From NCBI RefSeq assembly GCF_031880315.1, contig NZ_CP134771.1, positions 4,374,501 to 4,438,500 of the forward strand: 64,000 nt of DNA, in the 5' to 3' direction. Position numbers and translations under genes: made by a program. The stretch comes from Pseudomonas baltica (GTDB taxonomy: Bacteria > Pseudomonadota > Gammaproteobacteria > Pseudomonadales > Pseudomonadaceae). The stretch's first letter is position 1; each line of letters opens with the position of its first letter. This document shows, piece after piece, positions 7,822 through 15,936 of this stretch. The notes below the pieces were generated by a model, which did not search any database, had not been told where the DNA came from, and saw nothing but the letters and a program-made list of their open reading frames with translations.

Positions 7822-9726
7822 TCAGTTCAGCGTCGAGTCCTCGCTGTAAGCCGCTCGTTCCAGGGCGGCATGCTCGCGCTCGGAGTTACGCACAGCACTC
7901 AGCCCCAGCGCCTCATAAACTTCCGCACCGTCAATGGTCTCGGCCTCCAGCAACCGCGCCACCACCGTATCCATCGCGACGCGATGCTCATGCAGCAGCC
8001 CATCACAGATCGCCTCTTGCTCGCGCAATAACGCATTCACCTGCAGCAGGGTAGGCGTCGGGTCAACTTCGATACCCGCATCGCGCATCACACTCAGCGT
8101 CGCCAGATCACTGTGCGGGCCCATGCCCAAGGCGCTGACCATCGACAAGGCAATACGGGTCGCCTCCTGCAAATCGGACGACGCCCCCGACGACACCTCA
8201 TGGAAATACAGCTTCTCCGCCGCCCGCCCCGCCAACAACATGACGATACGGTTCTGCAGTTCAGACTTGCGATGCAGGCGCTTGTCCTCGGTCGGGATCA
8301 CCAAGGTCACGCCGAGCGCCTGACCGCGCGGCAGGATAGTCACCTTGTCGACCTTGCCGATTTTCAACTGCGCGGCCGCGAGCGCGTGACCGGCCTCGTG
8401 CACGGCAATACAACGACGTTCCTGCTCGGTGAACGGCGTGACACCCATGGGCTTCTCGCCGATGCGCTGGGTCTCGATCGCATTCACCAGGTGATGCTCC
8501 TCGATGCTGGTGGCCGCTTCCCGGGCAGCGAAGATCGCCGCCTGATTAACCAGCGCCGCAATCGCCGCCGGAGTCAGGCCCATGCAAGTGCCGGCCAGAC
8601 GGTCGATGTCCATCTCGCCGACCTGCTTGAGCTTGCCCAGATACAGACGCAGCAAGGCCTTGCGGTCCTCCAGCGTCGGCAGCGGCACGGCGATGGTACG
8701 GTCGAAACGGCCCTCACGGCGCAGCGCCGGGTCCAGGGATTCCGCCAGGTTGGTAGCGCCGATCACCAGCACGCCATGGGCGGAGCTGAAGCCGTCCATC
8801 TCGGTGAGAAACTGGTTGACGATGCGATTCTGCTCGGCCTCGCCCATGCGCGGCTCGGCAGCGCGGCGGCCGATGCCGTCGATCTCGTCGATAAGAATGA
8901 TGCAGGGCGCCTTGCGCCGCGCCTGCCGGAACAGACTGCGGACCTTCATAATGCCGACGCCGTAGAACATGCTCGAGAAATCGCTGCCAGTAGCGGCGAT
9001 GAAGTTCACCCCGCATTCGGTGGCCAGCGCCTTGGCCAGATGCGTCTTGCCGGTGCCCGGCGACCCGGTCAGCAGCACCCCACGCGGCGGTCGCGCGCCC
9101 AGAGAGGTGAAGCGCTCGGGATAACGCTGGGCCATGGCGATGTCCAGCAACGCCTGCTTGGCCTCGCCGCAGCCGACCACGTCGTCGAAAGTGGTCGGCG
9201 TATGCTTGTTGCGGCGCAGATAGCCCATCACCCGCCCGGACACCGTCGGCCACGCGACGCTCAGCAACAAACCGATCACCAACAAGCGCATGGTCATGTC
9301 GATGGCAGCGCCGGCACTGATCGCGTCGCTTTCTTTAAGCTCGGAATACTGGAAGGTCGGCGTCGCATCGCTGGCCACGAACAAGTAGGCCTGACGCGCC
9401 ACGAAGCCAGAACCGTCGTACACGGCGTAATGGCTGCCGTCCTTGAGGGTGACGTACAACTGGTTGTTGCCGCTGATGGCCTCGGCCACTTTGTCGGCAC
9501 GCACGTCGTCGACGAAGCTGGAGAAGCGCGCAGGTTGAGCGCGCCATGGGCTGTCGTCGTGCTGGAGTTGCTCGGCCATGGTCGGGTTGGCGGAGACGGG
9601 GGAATCACTGTGGGATAGCCACATGCCGCCGGCCAATATCAGGGTGATGGCGATGCCCGCTGCGGACTGCCAGTAACGATTACGCAGCCGAGTGCGGATG
9701 CGCTGGATAAATGAAGGTCGGGCCAT
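7822..9726 (-). CDS. FtsH-like AAA ATP-dependent zinc metalloprotease (paralogue)
   Basis: 634 aa. Two N-terminal membrane segments (about 21-37 and 146-162) flank a short periplasmic domain. AAA module: Walker A GSPGTGKT (221-228), pore-loop MFYGVG (253-258), Walker B IILIDE (276-281), SRH ending REGRFDR (337-343). Zinc protease motif HEAGH at 443-447 with a third ligand probably in SSDLQEA (about 523). This is FtsH architecture, but the standard Pseudomonas ftsH sits with rrmJ/folP; here it is monocistronic next to unrelated genes and the periplasmic domain diverges. Probably an accessory membrane-protein quality-control protease. Confidence 0.9.
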   Translation of the reverse strand: MARPSFIQRIRTRLRNRYWQSAAGIAITLILAGGMWLSHSDSPVSANPTMAEQLQHDDSPWRAQPARFSSFVDDVRADKVAEAISGNNQLYVTLKDGSHYAVYDGSGFVARQAYLFVASDATPTFQYSELKESDAISAGAAIDMTMRLLVIGLLLSVAWPTVSGRVMGYLRRNKHTPTTFDDVVGCGEAKQALLDIAMAQRYPERFTSLGARPPRGVLLTGSPGTGKTHLAKALATECGVNFIAATGSDFSSMFYGVGIMKVRSLFRQARRKAPCIILIDEIDGIGRRAAEPRMGEAEQNRIVNQFLTEMDGFSSAHGVLVIGATNLAESLDPALRREGRFDRTIAVPLPTLEDRKALLRLYLGKLKQVGEMDIDRLAGTCMGLTPAAIAALVNQAAIFAAREAATSIEEHHLVNAIETQRIGEKPMGVTPFTEQERRCIAVHEAGHALAAAQLKIGKVDKVTILPRGQALGVTLVIPTEDKRLHRKSELQNRIVMLLAGRAAEKLYFHEVSSGASSDLQEATRIALSMVSALGMGPHSDLATLSVMRDAGIEVDPTPTLLQVNALLREQEAICDGLLHEHRVAMDTVVARLLEAETIDGAEVYEALGLSAVRNSEREHAALERAAYSEDSTLN

Positions 9727-9985
9727 CGGAACCTCTGCCTTGGGCGAATACCGGTAGAACGGGGAGCGTTGCTGCTCTCAAGGGGGTATCGGCCGGCGGA
9801 GTGGAGAGTGGAGCGCCGGAAAATTGTTCCCCGCTGGGTGTTAGCGAGAAATGGGCCAAGGTGGGATGGGCGGGGATGAAGGGCGACGGGCGGGTGTCCC
9901 AAGCCCTGCAAGGCGCAGGACTTTAGGTAGGGGCATTGAGAGGAGCAGGGAATGACTGGATTCAGCGTCAGCCATCGTTGAGGGG

Positions 9986-10234
9986 CTATTCCTCTGCGGG
10001 TAGCCTTTGCAACCGTTCCTGCACCGCGTCGTCGAAAATCATGTAAAGCGCTTCAATATCTGCTGGCTTCAATTTTTTGGCAGTTTCGAGGCCAAGGATC
10101 AATGCAATCTCCAGCGTACCCTCACGTTCGATGTCCTCCCGTGTGCTCGCTGCATTGAGTGCACGCACCAGGTCGTTGATCGGTCCACGGACAGGCTTGG
10201 GTAGCTTCAACAGGTCCAGTCGTTCTTGCGGCAT
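9986..10234 (-). CDS. Small hypothetical protein
   Basis: 82 aa from ATG 10234 (GGAG 11 nt upstream). The frame is open to 10564, but the upstream part (Pro/Asn-rich, MRLPLHLLCEP...) looks non-coding. The core is a helical, charged segment (DLLKLPKPVRGPINDLV, LETAKKLKPADIEALY). No family recognised. It is the last host-side gene before the att-like site. Confidence 0.45.
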   Translation of the reverse strand: MPQERLDLLKLPKPVRGPINDLVRALNAASTREDIEREGTLEIALILGLETAKKLKPADIEALYMIFDDAVQERLQRLPAEE

Positions 10235-10674
10235 GCAGTTGGCGCTCCGGCACAGGGGGTGAGCGCTGATCGCGTGCGTGGGCGCGGTTGGCACTGGGAG
10301 GATGACAATATGGGATTGTACAGGTATGCCTTGATTGATGCTGCGATTGGCGTTGAGGTTATTACCAGGCTGGCGTAGGGGCCTTACTAAATACGGGTGC
10401 GTTTGGGGCAGATTGCAGGGTTCGCAGAGTAAATGCAGAGGCAAGCGCATGGTCCCGCCGGTCTCCTTGGTGCTGGTCGGCATTTTTGTAGGCCGTCGCC
10501 TTTGTGAAACGTAACAGCTAATTCGTATCGCATGGCAGTGGTTCAACTGGCGAAATAGTCGCATCAGGATTTATGGTTTTGCTGCCCGGAGTTATGGAGC
10601 TGTCAGAGGTTTTCCTGTGGGCTTTGGGGGGGAGCTGTATGCGGGGTAGGCATATTGGCACGTGCTACTGTTTC
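10235..10674. other. 440-bp gap before the att-like site
   Basis: Apart from the unlikely 5' extension of the small minus-strand gene, I see no gene, terminator or repeat here. It probably contains that gene's promoter and old host DNA flanking the insertion. Confidence 0.4.
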
Positions 10675-10706
10675 GGTTGGGCCGGGGGGATTTGAACCCC
10701 CGTCCC
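10675..10706 (-). other. 3' fragment of a tmRNA/tRNA gene (att-like site)
   Basis: Read on the minus strand, GGGACGGGGGTTCAAATC continues into a perfect T-arm (GGGGG/CCCCC around TTCAAAT) and then CGGCCCAACC in place of an acceptor 3' end. No 5' half of a tRNA accompanies it, so it is a displaced 3' end as left by integration. From memory it resembles the 3' end of Pseudomonas tmRNA (ssrA), a common integration target. The gene body would then lie to the right, beyond the window. Confidence 0.55.
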
Positions 10707-10737
10707 TGACCCACTCCATAAGGCGTGCAGCCGGAAG

Positions 10738-10757
10738 GCTGTCATTTTGCTGTCATT
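10738..10757. repeat. Direct repeat pair GCTGTCATT (possible integrase arm sites)
   Basis: GCTGTCATT occurs twice with 11-bp periodicity, 32 bp from the tmRNA/tRNA fragment. On the minus strand it reads TGACAGCAAAATGACAGC, a layout resembling arm-type integrase sites. Confidence 0.5.
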
Positions 10758-11603
10758 CTAGGTCGATAGCTCGCCAGCCCCTACGAAATCTCCAGGTGGG
10801 GATTCTGAGAGGCTCACATACTCAAGCCGCCACTGGTCCACTTTGCGCAGATCGGCCAATGTCATAACCGTATCCGCTACTGCCGCGCAGCGCTCCAGAA
10901 TAATCGCACCACGATTTTCACCGGCCCCATAGGCATTGTGAAATAAATCGACCAACGCGGCAGCCGCGGCCTCCGCCGCCTCTCGAGCCGTTGGACCTCC
11001 GTCGTTTGCATCGTACAGAACGCTTATGGAGAGGAAGTAGGGGGTTTCTTCCCCTAATTCCTCTGTACGTTCTTCTCCGAGGTCAAAGAATACCCCGACC
11101 AAATGTTTCGCATGAGGCGTTACGATTTTTGTTATCTGTTTTTCAACGGGATTCTTTCCGACCAGCGTTCTGAGGCGTGTCTCAAACGAATTTGGGAAAG
11201 CAGGGCGGCCATAGCGTGCGGCTAACCATTGCTTGAAGGCTCTTTTCTGCTCGGAGTCTAGCGGTGACCCGGAGGCGCCTGTGGCACTCGCAATAAAGTC
11301 CTTTCGGGAGAGCGACCGTCTCCCTGAATGAGCTACCTCAATGTAAATCGGCCCATGATCCGTTGAAAACGTAAGATGAAGGCGCCGCGGGTTTCTAGCG
11401 TTCTCCAAGATGCCCTCTGGCTTATCTAGACCAATACCAATCAACACCTCAATGTCATTTTCGTGGTCGTTCGCCAGGTCACAGTCGTGTGTCGCCACGA
11501 CAACCTTGATATTTTCCGCCGCATCTAAAGCCAAGCCCAGCTTGAGAACGTGATCCTCGCTAAGCATTTGCCCTTGCCGCCATTCGGTATCACGTCCAAG
11601 CAT
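10758..11603 (-). CDS. Unknown protein, third gene of the TIGR04255-type cassette
   Basis: 281 aa, not recognised. It has a conserved-looking N-terminal segment VVVATHDCDLAND (about 34-46) with a His-Asp-Cys-Asp cluster, suggesting metal binding or catalysis. Basic RRLHLTF and HSGRRSLSRKDF segments follow, then an Ala-rich helix (AREAAEAAAAALVDLF) near the C-terminus. It is last in a tight minus-strand operon, 9 bp after the HTH gene stop. No signal peptide or membrane segment, so cytoplasmic. Inference: possible effector of an accessory or defence cassette. Confidence 0.6.
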   Translation of the reverse strand: MLGRDTEWRQGQMLSEDHVLKLGLALDAAENIKVVVATHDCDLANDHENDIEVLIGIGLDKPEGILENARNPRRLHLTFSTDHGPIYIEVAHSGRRSLSRKDFIASATGASGSPLDSEQKRAFKQWLAARYGRPAFPNSFETRLRTLVGKNPVEKQITKIVTPHAKHLVGVFFDLGEERTEELGEETPYFLSISVLYDANDGGPTAREAAEAAAAALVDLFHNAYGAGENRGAIILERCAAVADTVMTLADLRKVDQWRLEYVSLSESPPGDFVGAGELST

Positions 11604-11612
11604 CTTTATTAC

Positions 11613-12236
11613 CTACACTCGTTCGACGGCACCAGGAATGGACACATAGGTTTGCCACGAGTCAGAAGGCTTTGCCTTGGACTGCGGCAGACCGGACTTC
11701 GCATAATTTGTTTCCATTTTCCGCGCCTCAGTGATGAGAACAGAAATATGCTCTGAGCTATTGGTACCCAACCTCACTAGGTCAAGCAGGGAGCTTCCGT
11801 TAAACGCTTTCATTTTTACCAGGTTTCCGACTCGCTCGACCTGGGCGGACTTGAGCTCATCGGCGATGCGGCTTAGCGTCGCGAGTTTCGCCTGAGTTGC
11901 AGGCTCTGGCTCGGAGTCGCGGCTTATCCATTTGTAGATTGCCTGCCTAGAAACACCAAACACTGCCGAAAGATCCGCCATCGAGGGATTTAGGGTTTCT
12001 CGAATATTTTCGATGTGTGCCACCGGCGAGCGCACATCTATATGCTTATGCGGATCTTCTTTCGCGAGCGTAAAAGAAACCCGAGGCTTGACTGATTTCC
12101 ACCAGCTATCGGCCGCCGTGATCGGATAGGCGCTGCCTGTGCCAGTAACCAAAAGACTCATCACCGCCACTACAAGCTTGCTCTTGCTGCCGCTGGCTGA
12201 GGGTGAAAGGTAAGTAGAAGTCGGGCTTGCGTACAT
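11613..12236 (-). CDS. HTH protein of the three-gene cassette
   Basis: 207 aa from ATG 12236, chosen because AGGGGG ends 5 nt before it and it leaves 13 bp after the upstream stop. A helix-turn-helix lies at about 90-120: NPSMADLSAVFGVSRQAIYKWISRD. An N-terminal hydrophobic stretch (KLVVAVMSLLVTGTGSAY, about 19-36) could be a membrane anchor or buried helix, which is unusual for a DNA-binding protein. Middle gene of the operon. Either the regulator of the cassette or a membrane-tethered sensor. Confidence 0.65.
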   Translation of the reverse strand: MYASPTSTYLSPSASGSKSKLVVAVMSLLVTGTGSAYPITAADSWWKSVKPRVSFTLAKEDPHKHIDVRSPVAHIENIRETLNPSMADLSAVFGVSRQAIYKWISRDSEPEPATQAKLATLSRIADELKSAQVERVGNLVKMKAFNGSSLLDLVRLGTNSSEHISVLITEARKMETNYAKSGLPQSKAKPSDSWQTYVSIPGAVERV

Positions 12237-12249
12237 ATTTCCCCCTGAT

Positions 12250-13044
12250 TTAGGCCCAAACGCGATTGGCATGATCTGTAACGGTAGCAGCAAAGACTTG
12301 TTTAATTGCGGCGTGTAGATTTTTCATCTGCATTTCGATCGCTTCGAAATCAATTGGCATTTGCCCCGAGACGGAATGGTCGGTATCGATAACAGCATGA
12401 GTTATTTCCGGAGTCACGAATTTCGGCATCATGACTAAACCATGTGGTAGGAGATCTGGTGGAAACCCCACTACCCCACGAGCCTTGTAGACACGGCTCA
12501 GCAGCATCCCAGTGGGAACCAGAGGGCCGCATTCTGTATGGAAAACCGATTCCATCATGGACTGTAATCGTGGTGCGTCAAAATCCAATCCGTGTAGGCC
12601 GGGTGTTAGGTATTGCTCAATGCTTTCGCCTTCTGATGGCTGAACCGCATCTAGGTAGCGAAGGCCCACGCGACTCAGATGCGCCAGACCTACGACTTCG
12701 TGCACGGCTTTGAGCCCCATCAGGAGCGTAGGAATAAATTCCTGGCTCGTTTCGTAATGCGTCGTATGAAACGATAGAGAATTCGCGTTTAGGATGAAGC
12801 CTGAGCTTCGGTCCTGCTTTGTAAGCAGCCAGAGCGACGTCTGCGTAACCTGCGGTTCAGCGAACGCTGCTCCAGCCTCAGGAATCTGCAGCTGCATCTG
12901 TTGCTGCGGCTCGAACAGCGTGAACCCAACGCGTCGAAGCTGGTCCTGGATATCGACTACATATTTATGCATCGCCGGCACAGGATTGAATTGCGCTTGC
13001 GCTATCGCGTAGTAGACCGGGGCATTGGATAATTTGTCCGGCAC
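12250..13044 (-). CDS. TIGR04255-like protein
   Basis: 264 aa. The start LSNAPVYYAIAQAQFNPVPAMHKYV, then a LRRVGF element, and later GLAHLSRVGLRYLDAV match my memory of TIGR04255, a sporadically distributed family of unknown function that often starts with LSNAPV-like text and predicts as cytoplasmic beta-rich protein. First gene of the minus-strand trio, RBS AAGGAG. Its patchy occurrence, and its place between an att-like fragment and an integrase, fit a mobile accessory cassette. Confidence 0.72.
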   Translation of the reverse strand: MPDKLSNAPVYYAIAQAQFNPVPAMHKYVVDIQDQLRRVGFTLFEPQQQMQLQIPEAGAAFAEPQVTQTSLWLLTKQDRSSGFILNANSLSFHTTHYETSQEFIPTLLMGLKAVHEVVGLAHLSRVGLRYLDAVQPSEGESIEQYLTPGLHGLDFDAPRLQSMMESVFHTECGPLVPTGMLLSRVYKARGVVGFPPDLLPHGLVMMPKFVTPEITHAVIDTDHSVSGQMPIDFEAIEMQMKNLHAAIKQVFAATVTDHANRVWA

Positions 13045-13069
13045 CGTTGTGCTCCTTCGAATCGGGCTG

Positions 13070-13094
13070 GTTTACGTCTTGGTTTACAGTTTAC
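13070..13094. repeat. Three GTTTAC repeats beside the integrase 3' end
   Basis: GTTTAC at 13070-13075, 13082-13087 and 13089-13094, directly downstream of the integrase stop. Phage attP arm sites usually lie here, so the functional left attachment site may be at about 13.05 kb, not 10.7 kb. Confidence 0.45.
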
Positions 13095-13096
13095 AT

Positions 13097-14284
13097 CTAG
13101 GTTGTCGGCCTCACAACGCAATTCATTAGCTGAGTGTCGGCGGTTGCGAAAGCAATTTCAGCTTTCGAACCAGACGTCGAATGCTCATTTGGAAGCCATC
13201 GACCATACACTCTGGCGATCATCGTCCAATCCGTATGCCCCATCTGCTTCGCAACCCACATTGGGTGCTCGCCAGCGGATAGCATCATGGATGCGTAGGT
13301 ATGCCTGGTTTGGTAAGGCCGCCGATACCGAACACCCGCCTTCTTCATCGCCGGTACCCACATTGTCTTTCTGATCGGCTGATCACCAGTCCACCGCTCC
13401 CCTGTGCGCGGGTTCTGGAAGATCTCGCGATCGGCGAGGAACGTGTGCTCCTTCTGAGCTTTCAGTGCCTCAAGGGCAGGGCGCAGCAGTTTGACGCTCC
13501 GGCGCCCTGCGGATGTCTTGGGTACTTCGGCGATACCGCCTGATGCCTGGGTCATTGCCTTGGTGATCATCACCTCGCCGCGGAGCCAATCCACGTCGCC
13601 CCAGTCCAGGGCCACCAGCTCGCTGGTGCGCAGTCCTGTCCACAGCGCGAACTGCACCAGGTTACGGGCCTGACCTTGGAGGACACCCAGAATTGCGGCT
13701 TGTTCTTCGGGCGCGAATGGGTCGACGTCGTCTTCCTTCGGGGGCGCCTCTTTACGGGAGTAGGTCCAGCCAGCCAGCGGATTGAGCTCTATCAGCTCCT
13801 CCTCGCACGCGTCGTTCAGCGCCGAGCGCAAGCAGCTCTGGATGTTGCTCAACGTCTTGTTACCCACCAGCAGGGTGTCCAACCAGTCGCGGACGATCTT
13901 GCGCTTGAGGTCGACCAGCATGTGGTCGCCAAGGGCAGGGAGCAGGCGGAGCTCGACGATCTTTCGGTAGCCGTCGAAGCTGCTGCTCGCGAGGTGTTTC
14001 TTCTTGGCTGCCAGCCACCTAGTCAGGAAACCGTTAACTGTCTCCCGGCTCGCCTCTGGCGCGAATTGCGCAGCCCTGGGCGAGCCGGGGAAGGTCACCG
14101 CATAGTCGAAGGTCCCGATCGATATCGCGTGCTCGATCGCCGCCTTGTGCTGCTCTGCCTTTTTCAGATTAGTGGGGGAGGGCTTGAGCGTGATGCGCTC
14201 GCGGCACCGGACGCCCCGATACATGAACGTGATTTCGATGCTCGTATCGGAGACCGCCCGAACTCCCCGCCCGCCTCTACCCAT
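13097..14284 (-). CDS. int: Tyrosine site-specific integrase
   Basis: 395 aa. The N-terminal 60 residues (IEITFMYRGVRCRERI) are the DUF3596-type arm-binding domain. A SAM-like core-binding domain follows (80-165), then the catalytic domain: Arg219 in TGLRTSEL, Lys257 in VPKTSAG, Arg327 in YQTRHTY, His350 in QMGHTDW and Tyr360 in RVYGRW. The usual HxxR box reads YxxR, as is normal for this branch. It overlaps the excisionase gene by 121 bp in another frame, which ties their expression together. Confidence 0.95.
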   Translation of the reverse strand: MGRGGRGVRAVSDTSIEITFMYRGVRCRERITLKPSPTNLKKAEQHKAAIEHAISIGTFDYAVTFPGSPRAAQFAPEASRETVNGFLTRWLAAKKKHLASSSFDGYRKIVELRLLPALGDHMLVDLKRKIVRDWLDTLLVGNKTLSNIQSCLRSALNDACEEELIELNPLAGWTYSRKEAPPKEDDVDPFAPEEQAAILGVLQGQARNLVQFALWTGLRTSELVALDWGDVDWLRGEVMITKAMTQASGGIAEVPKTSAGRRSVKLLRPALEALKAQKEHTFLADREIFQNPRTGERWTGDQPIRKTMWVPAMKKAGVRYRRPYQTRHTYASMMLSAGEHPMWVAKQMGHTDWTMIARVYGRWLPNEHSTSGSKAEIAFATADTQLMNCVVRPTT

Positions 14285-14439
14285 GATTCATATCCCTCTA
14301 CGTCAATAATGGTCCGGCCATCCGGAGCCCTAACCCATATCTCTCCGAGCCGCCAGATGCCGTCACGGATCTTTGAGCGGATCGCGTCCTCTGTGTAGCC
14401 AGACTCGCTGGCGAACTTCCTGACGGTCACATAGCGCAT
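14164..14439 (-). CDS. xis: Excisionase-like DNA-binding protein
   Basis: 91 aa. MRYVTVRKFASESGYTEDAIRSKI is the winged-helix (MerR-like) fold used by phage excisionases, followed by WRLGEIWVRAPDGRTIIDVEGYESW. It overlaps the 5' end of int, the classic xis-int arrangement. Acts as directionality factor for excision. The C-terminal 25 residues are low-complexity Ser/Pro. Confidence 0.85.
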   Translation of the reverse strand: MRYVTVRKFASESGYTEDAIRSKIRDGIWRLGEIWVRAPDGRTIIDVEGYESWVEAGGEFGRSPIRASKSRSCIGASGAASASRSSPPPLI

Positions 14440-14580
14440 GTGCTCACCTTATCTCGGTCTAAGCTGGTGTCTGTGCCTTGGTGTACCTAGCCTGTCGGGG
14501 GGCTTAGGTATGTGGTTTGCCAGTGATAGGCTTGCCAACAAATGGCTCCTGAGATGTCCATCTGCGCTGGTAGTAGTTTT

Positions 14581-14874
14581 ATGAGAAAACGAGGCAACGA
14601 GTACGACGCATGGGTGAAGAGCGGAATGCATGGCGTCTCCTACCCCTCGATTGATCGTACCGGTGTTCAGATAGACGTTCGGATCCGGCTGAACGACATG
14701 AATTCGACCCAGGCTTTCATCGGCGTCTATCAGAGAAATGGGGGACTCATTTACGAAGAGTTTTTCCCAGTGATGCACACGATGTCGCTGTCCGTGGCTA
14801 CCGTATGGGCGGTCCGTAGGGCGCAACTCGTTGCTTCGAATTGGATAATGTTTGGGCCCTTTTCTATTTCCTAG
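14581..14874 (+). CDS. Small phage protein, paralogue of 15037-15363
   Basis: 97 aa from ATG 14581, chosen because MRKRGNEYDAW then aligns with MRRRGPKFWTW of the paralogue. The shared core is IDVRIRL...FIGVYQRNG...EEFFP...SVA..WAV.RAQLVAS. Probably a small alpha/beta cytoplasmic protein. I do not recognise the family. The Shine-Dalgarno is weak (GGTAGTAG). Confidence 0.6.
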   Translation: MRKRGNEYDAWVKSGMHGVSYPSIDRTGVQIDVRIRLNDMNSTQAFIGVYQRNGGLIYEEFFPVMHTMSLSVATVWAVRRAQLVASNWIMFGPFSIS

Positions 14875-15036
14875 GCGGAATTTCGCTCCTCTATAACCAC
14901 CGCAGGTCCTAAATTCCGAAAAAAGGCCCGAAAACACTGAATTTCGAGGTGCCTTCCGTTGACTTTCATCCGGGTCGCACTGATCCTTCGCGGATTGCTC
15001 CGTGGTTCCTTTTTCTCCTGTTAGAGAGGCTTCAAC

Positions 15037-15363
15037 ATGCGCCGTCGCGGCCCCAAGTTTTGGACATGGGCTGATTGCCAACTGCACTACAGGGAGCATG
15101 AAGAGCGGCTCTCCGACGGGGCCTTGATTGACGTTCAAGTTCGGCTTTCTCGAGACGCTGTCACTCAGCTCTTCATCGGCGTATATGCAAGCGATGGAAG
15201 ATGCTGCTTTGAAGAATTCTATCCAGCCCGGCTGAATGAGAGCATGACCGTGGCCCTCGCGTGGGGTGTAGAGCAGGCCAGAATTGCGGCGAGTAGGGAG
15301 AAGACGCAGCAGGGGAGGAGTACCAGTCGAGCACGAGCTCTTCGGCAGCCCCACTCGCGCTGA
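15037..15363 (+). CDS. Small phage protein, paralogue of 14581-14874
   Basis: 108 aa; RBS AGAGAGG 7-8 nt before ATG. The core IDVQVRL...FIGVYASDG...EEFYPA...TVALAWGVEQARIAAS matches the preceding plus-strand gene at about 40 percent by eye. The two lie 160 bp apart, a tandem duplication with divergence. The basic C-terminal tail (GRSTSRARALRQPHSR) is not shared. Function unknown. Confidence 0.65.
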   Translation: MRRRGPKFWTWADCQLHYREHEERLSDGALIDVQVRLSRDAVTQLFIGVYASDGRCCFEEFYPARLNESMTVALAWGVEQARIAASREKTQQGRSTSRARALRQPHSR

Positions 15364-15416
15364 AAGCGGCTTTGGCTGATCGTAGCGATCTGGGAGCTGA
15401 TAGGCGTTGTTCATGG

Positions 15417-15593
15417 CTAAGCCTCCAGGCTGCAGACGATTACCGCCGGCTGATTGAAGTGGTCGGCCAGCACCCGGCGCCCGTCGATGCCGCACTCGGC
15501 AGCCATGGCCATGACTTCGCCAAAAGTGCTCTCACGGCGCTGGAGCAGCTGCCACAACGCGATCAGGCGCTGTCCGAGGGATGAGTTGTTCAT
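15417..15593 (-). CDS. 58-aa small protein coupled to csrA
   Basis: Start ATG 15593 overlaps the csrA stop (ATGA), so it is translationally coupled. Sequence begins [20 protein letters not shown] and contains [17 protein letters not shown], mostly helical, two Cys. No family recognised. Position after csrA suggests a partner or modulator of CsrA, but this is inference. Confidence 0.6.
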   Translation of the reverse strand: MNNSSLGQRLIALWQLLQRRESTFGEVMAMAAECGIDGRRVLADHFNQPAVIVCSLEA

Positions 15594-15817
15594 GGCCGCA
15601 CCTTGGCTTCTGCCGCCATACGGCTGTAGTGCTCGAGCGGGGTTGTGTTCTGCAGCTCAGCCTGACGGCGCTGGTGGATTTCTTCGCGGTCGACCACCAC
15701 GTGAGCCGGCGCCTCAATGCCCAGGCGGACCTGCCCATGGTTGACGCCGATTACGGTCACGACGATGTTGTTGGCGATCACGAGGGATTCGCCGGCTTTA
15801 CGGGTGAGGATCAGCAT
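15590..15817 (-). CDS. csrA: Prophage-borne CsrA/RsmA translational regulator
   Basis: 75 aa. [14 protein letters not shown] and [18 protein letters not shown]...REEI are diagnostic CsrA sequences, including the Leu4 and Arg44-region RNA contacts. CsrA dimers bind GGA-containing mRNA leaders. Host pseudomonads encode their own rsmA/rsmE; this copy lies in the phage early-left region between small genes, so the prophage may rewire host secondary metabolism or keep its own mRNAs silent. RBS AAGGAAACC. Confidence 0.93.
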   Translation of the reverse strand: MLILTRKAGESLVIANNIVVTVIGVNHGQVRLGIEAPAHVVVDREEIHQRRQAELQNTTPLEHYSRMAAEAKVRP

Positions 15818-15936
15818 TGTGGTTTCCTTTCTCTAGGCCGAACGAATCCCGGCCGCGTTGTTGGCTTTCGCAAAAATCAGTTGGGTTTGGTGGTTACATC
15901 ACCGGACTGCGCCCGCGCACCGGCGCACGCCACTTC

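Noticed and set aside
8113..9618. Long plus-strand open frame (501 codons) opposite the FtsH-like gene
   Set aside because: Exact antisense of a gene with complete AAA/HEAGH motifs; its product is low-complexity Arg/Gln/His text, an artefact of GC-rich codons.
10235..10564. N-terminal extension of the 82-aa minus-strand gene
   Set aside because: The extra 110 residues lack coding character and the inner ATG has a Shine-Dalgarno.
10675..10706. Pairing this fragment with 63250-63285 as attL/attR of one element
   Set aside because: They share only the generic T-arm GGGTTCAAATCCC, in opposite orientation; att sites must be direct repeats of one core.
14449..15495. 348-codon minus-strand open frame across the small paralogous genes
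   Set aside because: It is antisense to two plus-strand genes that are homologous to each other, which supports the plus strand; no motif in the minus product.
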